Below, one piece after another: positions 19,176 to 28,188 of a stretch of 64,000 bases of DNA (positions are counted from its first letter, which is position 1; each line of letters starts with the position of its first letter). Under the pieces are notes generated by a model that ran no database searches, was not told the DNA's origin, and was given only the letters and a program-made list of their open reading frames with translations. The DNA is taken from positions 1,105,694 to 1,169,693 of the forward strand of contig NZ_BDUC01000002.1 of the NCBI RefSeq assembly GCF_002218085.1, given 5' to 3'. This DNA is from Tolypothrix sp. NIES-4075. GTDB lineage: Bacteria; Cyanobacteriota; Cyanobacteriia; Cyanobacteriales; Nostocaceae. The translations under genes were made by a program, and so were the position numbers.

Positions 19176-19395
19176 TGAGATCCAACGAGATCCTTTGAAG
19201 TACCTCAATAAAGTTGAAGCAGGTGAAAGCTTTGTGATTGTGCAAGCTGACAAACCTATTGCCGAACTAAAACCGATTACAAGTGCCAAAAAAAAGATGC
19301 GTCCGTTTGGTTTATCTGCCGGAGAATTTACGGTGGCTGATGATTTTGATGCACCCTTACCCGAAGAGATTCTGAATGCATTTGAAGGTAGATGA
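19156..19395 (+). CDS. Phd/YefM-type antitoxin, orphan
   Basis: A 79-residue antitoxin. The first 45 residues (VTVDEIQRDPLKYLNKVEAG, VIVQADKPIAELKPI) form the Phd fold that binds the operon's own promoter; the tail (FGLSAGEFTVADDFDAPLPEEILNAF) is the toxin-neutralising part usually followed directly by a PIN toxin gene. Here the next ATG (overlapping the stop) gives only a short frame, so the toxin is lost or decayed. It overlaps the OLD-like gene by 20 bases. Confidence 0.85.
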   Translation: MQRVTVDEIQRDPLKYLNKVEAGESFVIVQADKPIAELKPITSAKKKMRPFGLSAGEFTVADDFDAPLPEEILNAFEGR

Positions 19396-19532
19396 AAATT
19401 ATCCAGATCCAGAAATCCTCAAATATGCTGTCAGCGTTATTTAAGGGGAGAATTCTTTAAAGCGATCGCATTTTACCCAACAAAGCCGCAAAGAAGCGAA
19501 AAATTATATAATCAATAATAAAAACTTGCACA

Positions 19533-19808
19533 ATGACGGATGAAGAACTCAAGCAACTCATCGAAAGCAATGCCAGAACCGCTCAAGCAATGTTAGATAC
19601 AATGGCTGAAGCAAGACTTGAAAGACAAGAACTCCGAGAAGGAATGATACAGCTTCAAAGCGCAGTAGAAAGATTGGCTAATATCCAAGAAGGAATAGCT
19701 AATCTGCTGGTTTCTCTTGATGATGATCGTCCTACAATTCTAAGAAGGCTGACTGCAATTGAGAATAAAGTGGATCGGCTATTGCAACAAGAGCAAGAAG
19801 AACGTTAA
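19533..19808 (+). CDS. Small coiled-coil protein
   Basis: A 91-residue acidic, highly helical protein with heptad-like spacing of Leu/Ile throughout (EELKQLIESNARTAQAML, LQSAVERLANIQEGIANLL, RLTAIENKVDRLLQQEQEE). It has no signal peptide. Small coiled-coil proteins of this kind recur in filamentous cyanobacteria; function unknown. A strong hairpin follows the gene. Confidence 0.7.
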   Translation: MTDEELKQLIESNARTAQAMLDTMAEARLERQELREGMIQLQSAVERLANIQEGIANLLVSLDDDRPTILRRLTAIENKVDRLLQQEQEER

Positions 19809-19831
19809 GAATAAGTTTTTATCGCACGAAA

Positions 19832-19865
19832 CAAAATCCCCGACTTCTTGGATAAGTCGGGGATC
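19832..19865. terminator. Bidirectional terminator between convergent genes
   Basis: aatccccgactt and aagtcggggat form an 11-12-bp GC-rich stem around a seven-base loop, between the stop codons at 19808 and 19873. Confidence 0.85.
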
Positions 19866-19872
19866 TGAGTCT

Positions 19873-20247
19873 TTAAAATAGTCGAAAAATAAACGGATAA
19901 CGGAACGGTTCATCAGGCTGAGTTAAACAGTGAAATAATGCCCAAATTGTCAATCCCCAGTGTATTGCAAAACCAAGTGCAACAACGGGGAAGAATAAAA
20001 TTCCGCCAATACCAAAGGTAATAAAAGATATAATCGCAATCGGGATTCCAATTAAAGTTGCCCAGAACCAAACATTGAAGTGAAAATTAATCGATTCTTT
20101 AGCATTACTTTTAACAACTGGGTCATCGGAAAGTGAGTTAATGACAATCGGAACCCCAATCGATAATAATCCTGTACTAAAAAAAATCGCTCCATGACAC
20201 AGAGATGATAGCAATTTACGTTTATCTGAGTCGTATGAAACTTGCAT
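19873..20247 (-). CDS. DUF4870 membrane protein
   Basis: A 124-residue protein with three or four membrane helices and the DUF4870 hallmark KESINFHFNVWFWATL, plus LSSLCHGAIFF near the start. The family is small, widespread and of unknown function. The C-terminus ends FRYPFIFRLF, as in homologues, so the gene is complete. Confidence 0.88.
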   Translation of the reverse strand: MQVSYDSDKRKLLSSLCHGAIFFSTGLLSIGVPIVINSLSDDPVVKSNAKESINFHFNVWFWATLIGIPIAIISFITFGIGGILFFPVVALGFAIHWGLTIWALFHCLTQPDEPFRYPFIFRLF

Positions 20248-20665
20248 CCTGGTCGCTCCTCAACTTGCTTTCTAGCTTTGATTGTAACGAGCATTTAATA
20301 AGTTTAGTATTGCTGTTTCCCGTACAAGCACAACTTTTCCGGCTTTTCCTTCAGATAGATTAACTTTGACTGTTACTAATCGACTCTAACTATGAGGTTT
20401 ACCGAACACCCACAGTAGAAGAACGAATTCAAAATATCTAGAAATTTTTAAGGGCAGACAAAATGCCTGCCCTCTTGGATCATAAAAATTGTGAAGTACC
20501 TGAACCACAAGGGTCTAGGTTTCTTGGGCACACATGATGTTTTCAGTGTTATCCTAGTCTTGCAACTAGCTCCTCAAGCGTGAGTTCCGGCACTCCCTGC
20601 CGTACAAGAAGTATTATAGCATGGCATTTGGGCTTGTATTGAAAACATTTACAAAGGAGTAGACA
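20248..20665. other. Divergent promoter gap with small hairpins
   Basis: No gene. An inverted repeat agggcag...ctgccct lies at 20451-20473, and a small stem cggca-ctccc-tgccg sits near 20588-20602 in the leader of the next gene. The plus-strand gene at 20666 has a clear aaaggag ribosome-binding site about 12 bases before its ATG. Confidence 0.45.
20451..20473. terminator. Small inverted repeat
   Basis: agggcag (20451-20457) pairs with ctgccct (20467-20473). It stands between divergent genes, so it may end a short transcript or an upstream leader. Confidence 0.4.
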
Positions 20666-20926
20666 ATGGGTAGATTAAATCCTTTCTCTCTACAGATGCA
20701 GATTACTAGCATGTTTGAGCAAGGGCAATCATTTTTTGCCACCACAAAAGTACAAGATTGGTTGAAAGAGCGTCAGCACAATCCAGCAGACTACGACATT
20801 ATTTTCCATAAAAAACCGGCTCCCCCAGGTTCCAAAGAAGTGATGGTAATTGAAATTGAACTGCGTCGCAAAGATGGACAACCTGTAGATCCGTGGTTGC
20901 AAGAACAAGCTAACCTTCATGCTTGA
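20666..20926 (+). CDS. Conserved hypothetical protein, 86 residues
   Basis: A small soluble protein that I do not recognise by name. It has a good ribosome-binding site (aaaggag), an ATG start and typical codon use, so it is a real gene. Visible features: LNPFSLQMQITSMFEQGQ, KVQDWLKERQHNPADYDIIF, a Pro-rich turn, then an amphipathic strand (KEVMVIEIELRRKDGQPVD). No membrane segment or known motif. Confidence 0.75.
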   Translation: MGRLNPFSLQMQITSMFEQGQSFFATTKVQDWLKERQHNPADYDIIFHKKPAPPGSKEVMVIEIELRRKDGQPVDPWLQEQANLHA

Positions 20927-20999
20927 AAAACGTAGGTGCGTGATTCAACGCACCTATTGCTAATTCTTAAAATTAGAGAAAACAAATATTCTTTAACAA

Positions 21000-21635
21000 A
21001 TGACTCAAATCAACCTCTGGACTTCTGCTGAACATGCTTTAGGCTATTTAGCACAAGCAGATCAAATACCCCATCGCATTGAAGGGGAAAAAGTGCTGCT
21101 AGAACAAGTTCCCAAAACAGTCAAGCGCATTCTCGACTTGGGAACTGGAGATGGTAGGTTATTAGCACTGCTAAAAATTGACCGTCCGCAAGTTGAAGGT
21201 GTAGCGGTTGACTTTTCACCAACAATGCTGGAAGCTGTAAAAAACCGCTTTGCAAACGATGCAACGACCAAAGCGATCGCTCACAATTTAGATGAACCAT
21301 TGCCAGAGTTGGGTAAATTTGATGCAGTAGTTTCCAGCTTTGCCATCCACCACCTAACTGACGATCGCAAACATTCTCTCTACACAGAGATATTTCAAAT
21401 ATTGGAACCGGGTGGTATTTTCTGCAACTTAGAACATGTTTCTTCGTCAACACCAGCATTACACGAATATTTTTTAAAAGCGATTGGTAGAACTCTTGAA
21501 CAAGACGATCCATCAAATAAACTTTTAGATGTGGAAACCCAACTAACTTGGTTGCGAGAAATCGGCTTCAGTAACGTGGATTGTTACTGGAAGTGGCTGG
21601 AACTTGCACTGTTAATTGGGTTAAAACCGAACTAA
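21000..21635 (+). CDS. Class I SAM-dependent methyltransferase
   Basis: A 211-residue Rossmann-fold methyltransferase. Motif I is ILDLGTGDGRLLAL (about residues 44-57), motif II GVAVDFSPTML, and FDAVVSSFAIHHL the post-II segment; LEPGGIFCNLEHV is motif III. Substrate unknown. The ABC exporter gene starts 19 bases after it, so the two are probably co-transcribed, which suggests, without proving, modification and export of one metabolite. Confidence 0.88.
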   Translation: MTQINLWTSAEHALGYLAQADQIPHRIEGEKVLLEQVPKTVKRILDLGTGDGRLLALLKIDRPQVEGVAVDFSPTMLEAVKNRFANDATTKAIAHNLDEPLPELGKFDAVVSSFAIHHLTDDRKHSLYTEIFQILEPGGIFCNLEHVSSSTPALHEYFLKAIGRTLEQDDPSNKLLDVETQLTWLREIGFSNVDCYWKWLELALLIGLKPN

Positions 21636-21654
21636 CACCATTGCGGTATCGTGG

Positions 21655-23286
21655 ATGAATTTAATTTGGCTTTTGTTGCGAGCTTCAAAGTTGCAGGTAG
21701 CGATCGCTATTTTAACTGGTTTAGTCAGCGGTGGAACCACCGCCCGACTGATAGCACTAATTAACAGTGCTGTTAGCGGCAATTTTACATCTAACCTAGT
21801 GTGGTACTTCGCAGCACTAGCATTTGTAGTTGTCATCAACAGCATCATCTGCCAAGTTTTGTTAATCAATCTTTCCCAAGACGCTGTTTATCGCTTGCGG
21901 TTGCGGTTGAGTCAAGGGATTTTATCTTCTCCCCTGCGACATTTAGAACAACTCGGTGCAAGTCAATTAATGACAACCCTCACCGAAGATGTTGCCACAC
22001 TATCCACCACCGTTTACGCAATTCCTTTTATTTGCGTTGACATTGCCATTATTGCTGGTTGCTTGCTGTACCTAGGTTCGCTTTCCATCGGCGTGTTTGC
22101 CTTTACAATCGGCTTTATCATGGTAGCGCTGGGTACTATTCAACTGCTAATTAACAGAGCGCAACATTTTCTCACTTTAGCTAGAGTTGACCAAGACCGC
22201 TTATTCAAGCATTTTAGCACCATCATTGATGGTATCAAAGAACTCAAACTACACGCCGCCCGCCGTCAAGACTTTTTCTCTCAAGAATTGCAAAAAAGCG
22301 CGGCTACATCCCGCAATCATAATGCTACAGCGCTGATTACATTTTCAATTGGTAGCAACTGGTCAAATCTGCTATTTTTCACTCTTGTGGGTTTATTGCT
22401 ATTTGGTTTGCCGCAATTAATCGCAATTGAGCCATCTATATTATCAGGATATATACTAACCTTCACTTACCTGATGTTACCGATGCAAAGCATCTTAGAC
22501 AAACTTCAGCAACTGTCTAGAGCAAGCGTAGCACTGCAAAAAATCGAGAGAATGGGCTTAACATTAGCCGCACAAAAAGAAGACACGGGGACACGGGGAC
22601 ACGAAGACACTGAGATATTTTCTACACTAGAATTACAACAAGTCACCCATGCTTACCCAGGTGAAGTAGAAGACAGCAATTTTACCTTAGGTCCGCTGGA
22701 TTTGACTTTTGATTCCGGTCAACTGGTATTTATTGTAGGCGGTAATGGTAGCGGTAAATCCACCTTGGCAAAATTAATTACAGGATTGTACATCCCCGAA
22801 TCAGGGCAAATTTGGCTAAATGGTAAAGTAATTACCGATGAAAATCGCGAGTGGTATCGGCAGCATTTTTCGGTAGTTTTTTCAGATTTCTATTTATTTG
22901 ACCGCATTTTAGGTATTAGTAATATTGACTTTGATAAACAGGCACAAGAATATTTGCAACAGTTGCAATTGGCTCGCAAAGTTAAGATTGAAAACGGTAA
23001 ATTATCGACTACAGCGTTATCTCAAGGACAGCGTAAACGTCTGGCTTTATTAACTGCATATTTAGAAAATCGCTCGATTTATTTGTTTGATGAATGGGCA
23101 TCCGATCAAGACCCTCTTTTCCGGGATATATTCTATAAACAAATACTACTAAATCTCAAGATACAAGGTAAAACAGTATTAGTTATTAGCCACGATGACC
23201 ACTATTTTTATTTAGCAGATAGAGTAATTAAGTTAGATTACGGCAAAGTTGAATATGACAAACATAATTCAACTACCCCAATTTAA
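21655..23286 (+). CDS. Cyclic-peptide-export type ABC transporter (fused TMD-NBD)
   Basis: A 543-residue half transporter resembling the SyrD/PvdE group. Six membrane helices occupy residues 1-290. The nucleotide-binding domain has Walker A GGNGSGKST, the family's signature LSQGQRKRLALL in place of LSGGQ, Walker B YLFDEWASDQDP and the switch His in VISHDDHYF. It should export a peptide or siderophore from the cytoplasm. The linker TMD-NBD contains DTGTRGHEDTE, coded by a short tandem repeat. No peptide-synthetase gene lies nearby. Confidence 0.88.
   Translation: MNLIWLLLRASKLQVAIAILTGLVSGGTTARLIALINSAVSGNFTSNLVWYFAALAFVVVINSIICQVLLINLSQDAVYRLRLRLSQGILSSPLRHLEQLGASQLMTTLTEDVATLSTTVYAIPFICVDIAIIAGCLLYLGSLSIGVFAFTIGFIMVALGTIQLLINRAQHFLTLARVDQDRLFKHFSTIIDGIKELKLHAARRQDFFSQELQKSAATSRNHNATALITFSIGSNWSNLLFFTLVGLLLFGLPQLIAIEPSILSGYILTFTYLMLPMQSILDKLQQLSRASVALQKIERMGLTLAAQKEDTGTRGHEDTEIFSTLELQQVTHAYPGEVEDSNFTLGPLDLTFDSGQLVFIVGGNGSGKSTLAKLITGLYIPESGQIWLNGKVITDENREWYRQHFSVVFSDFYLFDRILGISNIDFDKQAQEYLQQLQLARKVKIENGKLSTTALSQGQRKRLALLTAYLENRSIYLFDEWASDQDPLFRDIFYKQILLNLKIQGKTVLVISHDDHYFYLADRVIKLDYGKVEYDKHNSTTPI
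22582..22609. repeat. Short tandem repeat inside the ABC transporter gene
   Basis: An 8-base unit close to cggggaca is repeated about three times in the linker between membrane and ATPase domains. It adds a few Thr/Gly/Asp residues without breaking the frame. Confidence 0.65.
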
Positions 23287-23695
23287 TTGCAAATCACATT
23301 TACATATAAACCAGTTACCGTTCTTGTTTTTCGCCGTCTTTAGGGATTTTAATTTCCTTCAAATTACCACTTGGAGGAGGCACGAGCGAGCTTAGTACAG
23401 CATTTCATTAATTCGTAGCAAATTAAAGAAAGGCAATAACAGTGCAATGTCAATACATCCCCCTGCAATGTTAATGCAGAGCGATGCAATGTTAATGCAG
23501 AGCGATGCATTTAAAAACGCTACGCTTTTACGCTCATGCTGTACTAAGTTGAATTTTGTTGTGGAAAAGGGTGAAAGCGACACTTATCTGGTAAATAAAA
23601 AAATATACCCATTAAAAGAGCGATCGCTTTTTAATAGTCTTACGTATTAATACCCGCATCGCCCTTAAGTACACTTTAAGACGGAACGTATACCA
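23287..23695. other. Gap with a 21-bp tandem repeat
   Basis: No intact gene. At 23315-23389 the minus strand reads VPPPSGNLKEIKIPKDGEK to a stop, a C-terminal scrap of an unknown gene without a start. The 21-bp repeat is entered separately. Confidence 0.4.
23444..23506. repeat. Three 21-bp tandem units
   Basis: Units at 23444-23464 (diverged), 23465-23485 and 23486-23506 (identical: gcaatgttaatgcagagcga plus t). The period of 21 is three heptamers, in line with the other repeats here. Confidence 0.85.
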
Positions 23696-24052
23696 ATGAT
23701 TGTTGAAACTTTGAATGGCACGATGTCCATTAACGCTCTGGAAGTCAGTACTCTAGATTTTGAACGAGCGCTTGCCAGTTGTCGCAAAGATTGCGAAGCT
23801 GCTGCAACCGCTGCTGGATTTCCACTAAAGGCAGGGTACGACATCCTGATTGGATGCATTGCCAACCATTTTGATGGCTGGTCGCCGGATGACTTTAATC
23901 TATGGGTTCAAAGGGTAATTGAAAACTATGGCGAGATTAGTGCCAAGGGGGTTAGGGTTTTGGAACTGTACGAGCTTGTTAGTTTCCTCACAAGCGAACC
24001 ACGACACCGCCCGAAACAAAGACTACTACGTGCCTTAACAAAATCAGCATAA
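23696..24052 (+). CDS. Hypothetical protein, 118 residues
   Basis: I do not recognise this protein. Its frame has balanced composition and no AT skew, starts with ATG and ends RLLRALTKSA. Visible segments: LEVSTLDFERALASCRKDCE, GYDILIGCIANHFDGW and NLWVQRVIENYGEISAKG. It is helical and soluble. The overlapping minus-strand frame at 23665-23865 has weaker coding character. Moderately sure this is a real gene, perhaps plasmid- or phage-derived. Confidence 0.5.
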   Translation: MIVETLNGTMSINALEVSTLDFERALASCRKDCEAAATAAGFPLKAGYDILIGCIANHFDGWSPDDFNLWVQRVIENYGEISAKGVRVLELYELVSFLTSEPRHRPKQRLLRALTKSA

Positions 24053-24319
24053 GACCAGCCGACGAAGAATGCCTTTAGTTGCATTGAGTCAATGACCCTA
24101 ATTCAAATTAAGGAACCTAAACAACAAAACACGCCTAGCACCCCTAAATGCCCAGTTTAAACCAACGTGAGTTCGAGGCGCAGAATTGACCCTGGTAACT
24201 GGTTGAGGCTTTACAAGAAGTAGGCGATCGCTTGATACAAGTTATGGTGCATCTACAATTTCCTTGGACATCACAGAGATATTTTGCGACTTAGACGACT
24301 TCTGCTCGCCGGTGGGTTC

Positions 24320-24841
24320 CTATACTTTAACAATTGCATTCAAACAAGGTAGGAACGGTAAATCAGTAATCCCCGGATCATATCCTAGCTGGCTAAGAAG
24401 AGTAGTTAATTGTCCTCGGTGGTGAGTTTGATGATTAAACATATGCGTCACCAAAAGCCAAGCTGGTAAAATTCGCGTTTTTCCGTCTACACCGCTGGTG
24501 TATTTGAATGGTTGGTTTAACCACTCATGTGAAAGGCTTTTTGACCATTCTATAATTTGTTTATCGGTAAGTTCTCGTTGTTGGCGAAGTTCATTAAAGT
24601 CTGCATATAATTCCTGTCCGATTTTAGCGGTAAAAGGTTTCTCAATGAAACGTCCCATCCAGGCGCGATCGCCAAAAAGCAGATGATTTAAAGTTCCATG
24701 TATCGACTTGAAAAATGCTCCTAAATCTTCTCTTCTTTTATCGTCAGGAATTTCTGCACAGATGGTATAAAGCTTTTGATTCATCCAAAAGTTGTACTCT
24801 GCCATCGTTTCGTAGTAAGTGCGATCGCACATAATTCTCAT
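24320..24841 (-). CDS. DinB family protein
   Basis: A 173-residue four-helix-bundle protein of the DinB/YfiT group. The metal-binding His residues are visible in IHGTLNHLLFGDRAW (about residue 52) and in MFNHQTHHRGQL (about residues 135-146). Members include thiol-dependent transferases, and many are stress-linked; the substrate is unknown. Met4 is an alternative start. The start is preceded by GCGATCGC at the N-terminus, which is coding. Confidence 0.88.
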   Translation of the reverse strand: MRIMCDRTYYETMAEYNFWMNQKLYTICAEIPDDKRREDLGAFFKSIHGTLNHLLFGDRAWMGRFIEKPFTAKIGQELYADFNELRQQRELTDKQIIEWSKSLSHEWLNQPFKYTSGVDGKTRILPAWLLVTHMFNHQTHHRGQLTTLLSQLGYDPGITDLPFLPCLNAIVKV

Positions 24842-24890
24842 CAGTACCCAATTAGGTTTAATTTTATGATAAAAATGAATACTACTTTTA

Positions 24891-25541
24891 TTAAAACTCG
24901 TAATTGCTGATAATTTCTGATTCAGTTTCGGCTGCTTTTATCCATTCCTGTATTGCTGGTAGTGACAAAATTGCCTCAACATAATCCTGTGAAACAGCAT
25001 CTAATTGCACATCATAAGTTACAAACCGCAAAGCTACCGGGGCAAACATAGCATCAGCGATGGTAAAATCGCCAAACAACATATTGCCATCAGAGCCAAA
25101 CTTTTGACGACATTCTCGCCAAATATCAGTAATACGGTCAATATCTTTTTGTACACCCAATGCCATACCTTTTCCAGGGTGTCTAGCACGGCAATTCATA
25201 GGCATATTCTGACGCAAATTTGGAAAACCTGAATGCATTTCCCCGCTGATAGAACGGGCAAAAGCTTTTGCAGCTTTATCTTTAGACCACCAATCTCTAT
25301 TAGGAAATTCTTCAGCTAGATATTCGCAAATAGCGAGAGAATCCCACAAAATTTGAGTATTGTGCAGCAGCACAGGAACTTTTCCAGAGGGAGAATATTG
25401 CCGAATTTTTGAGGAAGATTCTTGATTATAGAGAGGAATGCAAATTTCCTGGAATTGTAAACCGAATTGTTTCATCGCTAGCCAAGGACGCAGTGACCAA
25501 GATGAATAATTTTTATTGCCAATTACAAGAGTTAATGTCAT
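24891..25541 (-). CDS. Glutathione S-transferase family protein
   Basis: A 216-residue GST. The thioredoxin-like N-terminal domain has NYSSWSLRPWLAMKQFGL (the Ser of SSWS is the likely catalytic residue, as in related zeta/beta-type enzymes) and SGKVPVLLHN (cis-Pro); the helical C-terminal domain follows. I chose the ATG at 25541 (MTLTLVIGNKN); a frame to 25568 exists but would overlap the upstream gene's end. The gene lies five bases after the 98-residue gene upstream, so they may be one operon. Confidence 0.9.
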   Translation of the reverse strand: MTLTLVIGNKNYSSWSLRPWLAMKQFGLQFQEICIPLYNQESSSKIRQYSPSGKVPVLLHNTQILWDSLAICEYLAEEFPNRDWWSKDKAAKAFARSISGEMHSGFPNLRQNMPMNCRARHPGKGMALGVQKDIDRITDIWRECRQKFGSDGNMLFGDFTIADAMFAPVALRFVTYDVQLDAVSQDYVEAILSLPAIQEWIKAAETESEIISNYEF

Positions 25542-25545
25542 AAAT

Positions 25546-25842
25546 TTAGTTTTTGTAACGTTGTTCAATCCACATAGATATATCAGCTTCGGAGCCAGAA
25601 GAGAAAGATTTGCCGGTTATGGGATCGTAAGCTTGCCAGTAGATATTACCGTAGCCATCGCTTTTCTGCCAAACTTGTATCTCTTTTGTCTCATCTAATA
25701 ACCATGTAACGAAATTTTGCCAAAACTTTTTTCCCAGTGCAAACAAGTATGATGTCTTGTGAAGTTTGAATTCTTCTTTTGCTTTTTGCCGAATATTTGT
25801 TAGCCTGTCTTCTGATTTTAGACACCTAGTGTTATCGTTCAT
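25546..25842 (-). CDS. Conserved hypothetical protein, 98 residues
   Basis: A small cytoplasmic protein I recognise only as a cyanobacterial conserved hypothetical. Features: QKAKEEFKLHKTSYLFALG, a Trp-rich middle (WQNFVTWLL, VWQKSDGYGNIYW), and the tail DPITGKSFSSGSEADISMW. It lies directly before the GST gene with a gap of four bases, so co-expression is likely. Confidence 0.7.
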   Translation of the reverse strand: MNDNTRCLKSEDRLTNIRQKAKEEFKLHKTSYLFALGKKFWQNFVTWLLDETKEIQVWQKSDGYGNIYWQAYDPITGKSFSSGSEADISMWIEQRYKN

Positions 25843-26011
25843 AGCCGTATTCCTGACAGTTAATTAGTAATTAACACTGTAGCAACGCCTCAGTTAGTAA
25901 TCAAATCATGGCGTGTATAGTATCTATAAACAAGATTTATAGATATTAGAAAAACATTGGTACAATCTTTTGCGATAATCAAATCAATATCTGCAAACAA
26001 ATAAATTGCCA

Positions 26012-26908
26012 ATGAAAATCTCCCAACTTAAGGCTGTAATTGCAGTGGCAGATCATGGCAACTTTAGTGAAGCGGCTTTGGAATTACAGCTTTCCCAGCC
26101 AGCAATTAGTCACGCTATAGCTACCTTGGAAGAAGAATTAGGTATACCTTTATTTGCTAGGGGACGTCGCGGTGCTGTGTTGACACCAGCAGGAGAGCGC
26201 ATTTTATACCATGCACGTCAAACGCTGGAACACATAGAAATGATGCAACACGAAGCAAATTTGCATAAAGGTTTACATGGTGGTCATGTGCGAATTGCTT
26301 CTTTTCGCAGCGTTGCTACTCATTTACTACCAAAAGCGATCGCTCAGTTTCACTCTTCATTCCCAGAAGTTGCTGTCACCATCATAGAGTGTCCTGCCTT
26401 CGTTGATGTAGAAAATTCTTTACGCGAGGGACGTGCTGACATCGGTATTACCTGTTTGCCAACTAGTGATGAATTCGAGGTATGGGAAATACTGCGGGAT
26501 GAGTATGTAGCTTTACTACCACCAAATTCCAGAATTGTCGGAAAGCAAATTACTTGGGAAGATTTAGCAGCTTATTCGCCAGTCATGATTCCCACTACAC
26601 CCTGTGGACGGATTCTTCACAACCACCTAAAGACTGTAACACTCTCGATGAATACAACTACCGACATTCAAGAAGATTCTACCATTGTTAGTATGGTCAA
26701 TCAAGGACTCAGAGCAGCTATTCTCCCTCGTTTAGCAGCTGTGCCAATTCCTCAAGAGGTGCAAGTATATAGTTTACCAGTACCGCTAGAGAGAGTAATG
26801 GGAGTAGCAATTTTATCTAATGCCCTTCAGGTTCCTGCTGTGTTCACCTTTCTAGAAATGCTAAGGAAATTTGACTTTCAAAGTTTGGCGAAATTTACTT
26901 ATTCATGA
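26012..26908 (+). CDS. LysR-type transcriptional regulator
   Basis: A 298-residue regulator. The winged-helix domain is complete: ISQLKAVIAVADHGNFSEAA, ELQLSQPAISHAIATLEEEL, and GIPLFARGRRGAVLTPAGE. The effector-binding domain follows (VRIASFRSVATHLLPKAIA through the last helix). The ATG at 26012 is preferred to the TTG two codons upstream. It is divergent from the hypothetical-GST pair, which makes that pair a likely target; the ligand is unknown. Confidence 0.93.
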   Translation: MKISQLKAVIAVADHGNFSEAALELQLSQPAISHAIATLEEELGIPLFARGRRGAVLTPAGERILYHARQTLEHIEMMQHEANLHKGLHGGHVRIASFRSVATHLLPKAIAQFHSSFPEVAVTIIECPAFVDVENSLREGRADIGITCLPTSDEFEVWEILRDEYVALLPPNSRIVGKQITWEDLAAYSPVMIPTTPCGRILHNHLKTVTLSMNTTTDIQEDSTIVSMVNQGLRAAILPRLAAVPIPQEVQVYSLPVPLERVMGVAILSNALQVPAVFTFLEMLRKFDFQSLAKFTYS

Positions 26909-26941
26909 CTTATTATCAGCATTGAAAGATACATTTAACTT

Positions 26942-27368
26942 ATGACCTACCGAATTGTTTCACAACTGACTGAAAGTCAAATTTTTGAATTAGTTGATTT
27001 ATACAAAAACGAATTTTGGAGTAAGAAACGTACACATCAATACGTGGTGCGGATGCTTGCAGCATCAGACATTATTATCGCTTTAGTTGATGAAAATGAA
27101 AAATTAATTGGTTTTACTCGCATACTCACTGACTTTGTTTATCGAGCAATTATTTTCGATGTCATTATTAAATCCACTCATCGAAACATGAAACTTGGGT
27201 CTAAGTTGATGGATGCAGTTGTCAATCATCCTCAGTTAAAATCAATCTTAGTGGATTGCTCTTTGCTGTTTACCAGAAATGATTCCATATTATCAGCGTT
27301 GGGGCTTTACATCTGAATTAGTTAAAATGCAGTTGATGTTTAGAATAAATCAAGATAATGATAATTAA
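26942..27368 (+). pseudogene. GNAT acetyltransferase with a frameshift near its C-terminus
   Basis: The first 107 residues are a normal GNAT N-acetyltransferase (VALVDENEKLIGFTR-type strand, then LGSKLMDAVV). After LVDCS the frame reads into a premature stop at 27316. In the next frame, starting about 27276, the expected end CLPEMIPYYQRWGFTSELVK is intact and runs to a stop at 27366-27368. A single-base insertion (or two-base loss) between about 27262 and 27280 explains both. A sequencing error is possible; if real, the enzyme is inactive. It lies 33 bases after the LysR gene. Confidence 0.8.
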
Positions 27369-27819
27369 CCCGGAAAATGTACCCAGTCGCACAACTACAG
27401 TTTATCCTGATGAATTTAAGCCTTTGATGGCAGGAAGAGTGAAACAAGCGTTAGGTAATGCGGCTGGATTGAAAAACTTCGGTGTAAACTTGGTTACACT
27501 TGCGCCAGGAAGTTGTTCTGCGTTGAGGCATTGGCATACGCGACAAGATGAGTTTATCTATGTGATAGAGGGTGAAATCACGTTAATTACCAACGAGGGA
27601 GAACAAATATTAAAACGGGGTATGATGGCGGGTTTCCCCGCTGGTGAGGAAAATGGACACCATCTAGTGAATAAATCGGAGGGGATGGTAGTTTATTTAG
27701 AAATTGGCGATAGAACTCCAGGCGATCGCGGAAACTATCCAGATGATGATATCATCGCTCAATCCACTCCTGATGGTTGGATGTTTACACACAAAGATGG
27801 TACTTTGTATGAGAGTTAG
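27358..27819 (+). CDS. Cupin domain protein
   Basis: A 153-residue single cupin barrel. Motif 1 is RHWHTRQDEFIYVIEGE (two His and one Glu as metal ligands) and motif 2 is PAGEENGHHLVN (third His). The metal and substrate are unknown; relatives include transcriptional or oxidase proteins. It overlaps the shifted end of the acetyltransferase gene by 11 bases, so translational coupling existed before the frameshift. Confidence 0.9.
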   Translation: MIINPENVPSRTTTVYPDEFKPLMAGRVKQALGNAAGLKNFGVNLVTLAPGSCSALRHWHTRQDEFIYVIEGEITLITNEGEQILKRGMMAGFPAGEENGHHLVNKSEGMVVYLEIGDRTPGDRGNYPDDDIIAQSTPDGWMFTHKDGTLYES

Positions 27820-27821
27820 CC

Positions 27822-28172
27822 TCAGGTTTCATCCTCTTTTGAATCAAACCTAACTTGTCGGTAGAGGGAAACTTGCACCTTGACATCTGCAATGTAAACC
27901 TCACAGCCTTTTTCTGCGAGATAACTATCTAAACCAGTGTAAAGGTTGCCGGCAATGCGGTTGTGGGGCTTTGTACCACCCGTCATGGCAAAAACTTCGC
28001 CATGAATATACTCGTAGCGGATTTCTTGAGTTAGTTCCCATTCCAGGTACTCCTGGGGAGCCATACAATTAAACTGTGGATTAGCAACCATAAGTTGTAC
28101 TCTCCCCAAATGCTGTGTCGATGCTAGAAGCCTTGGTTTTATTTTAAAACTATTATTGCTATTAGCGTTCAT
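27822..28172 (-). pseudogene. Truncated Uma2 family (DUF820) protein
   Basis: The 116 residues match the N-terminal part of Uma2, a restriction-endonuclease-like fold greatly expanded in cyanobacteria (MAPQEYLEWELTQEIRYEYI, GEVFAMTGGTKPHNRIAGNL). The domain's C-terminal half, with the P-D-V core after KVQVS, is replaced by LYRQVRFDSKEDET. Full members are about 190 residues, so this copy has lost its catalytic core. Confidence 0.75.
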
Positions 28173-28188
28173 TTTTTAGGAACACAAT

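Noticed and set aside
23315..23389. Minus-strand C-terminal scrap (PPPSGNLKEIKIPKDGEK)
   Set aside because: No start codon and only 25 codons; too little for a gene call.
23392..23650. Frames on both strands over the 21-bp repeat
   Set aside because: They arise from the repeat; the protein sequence is itself repetitive and has no start signal.
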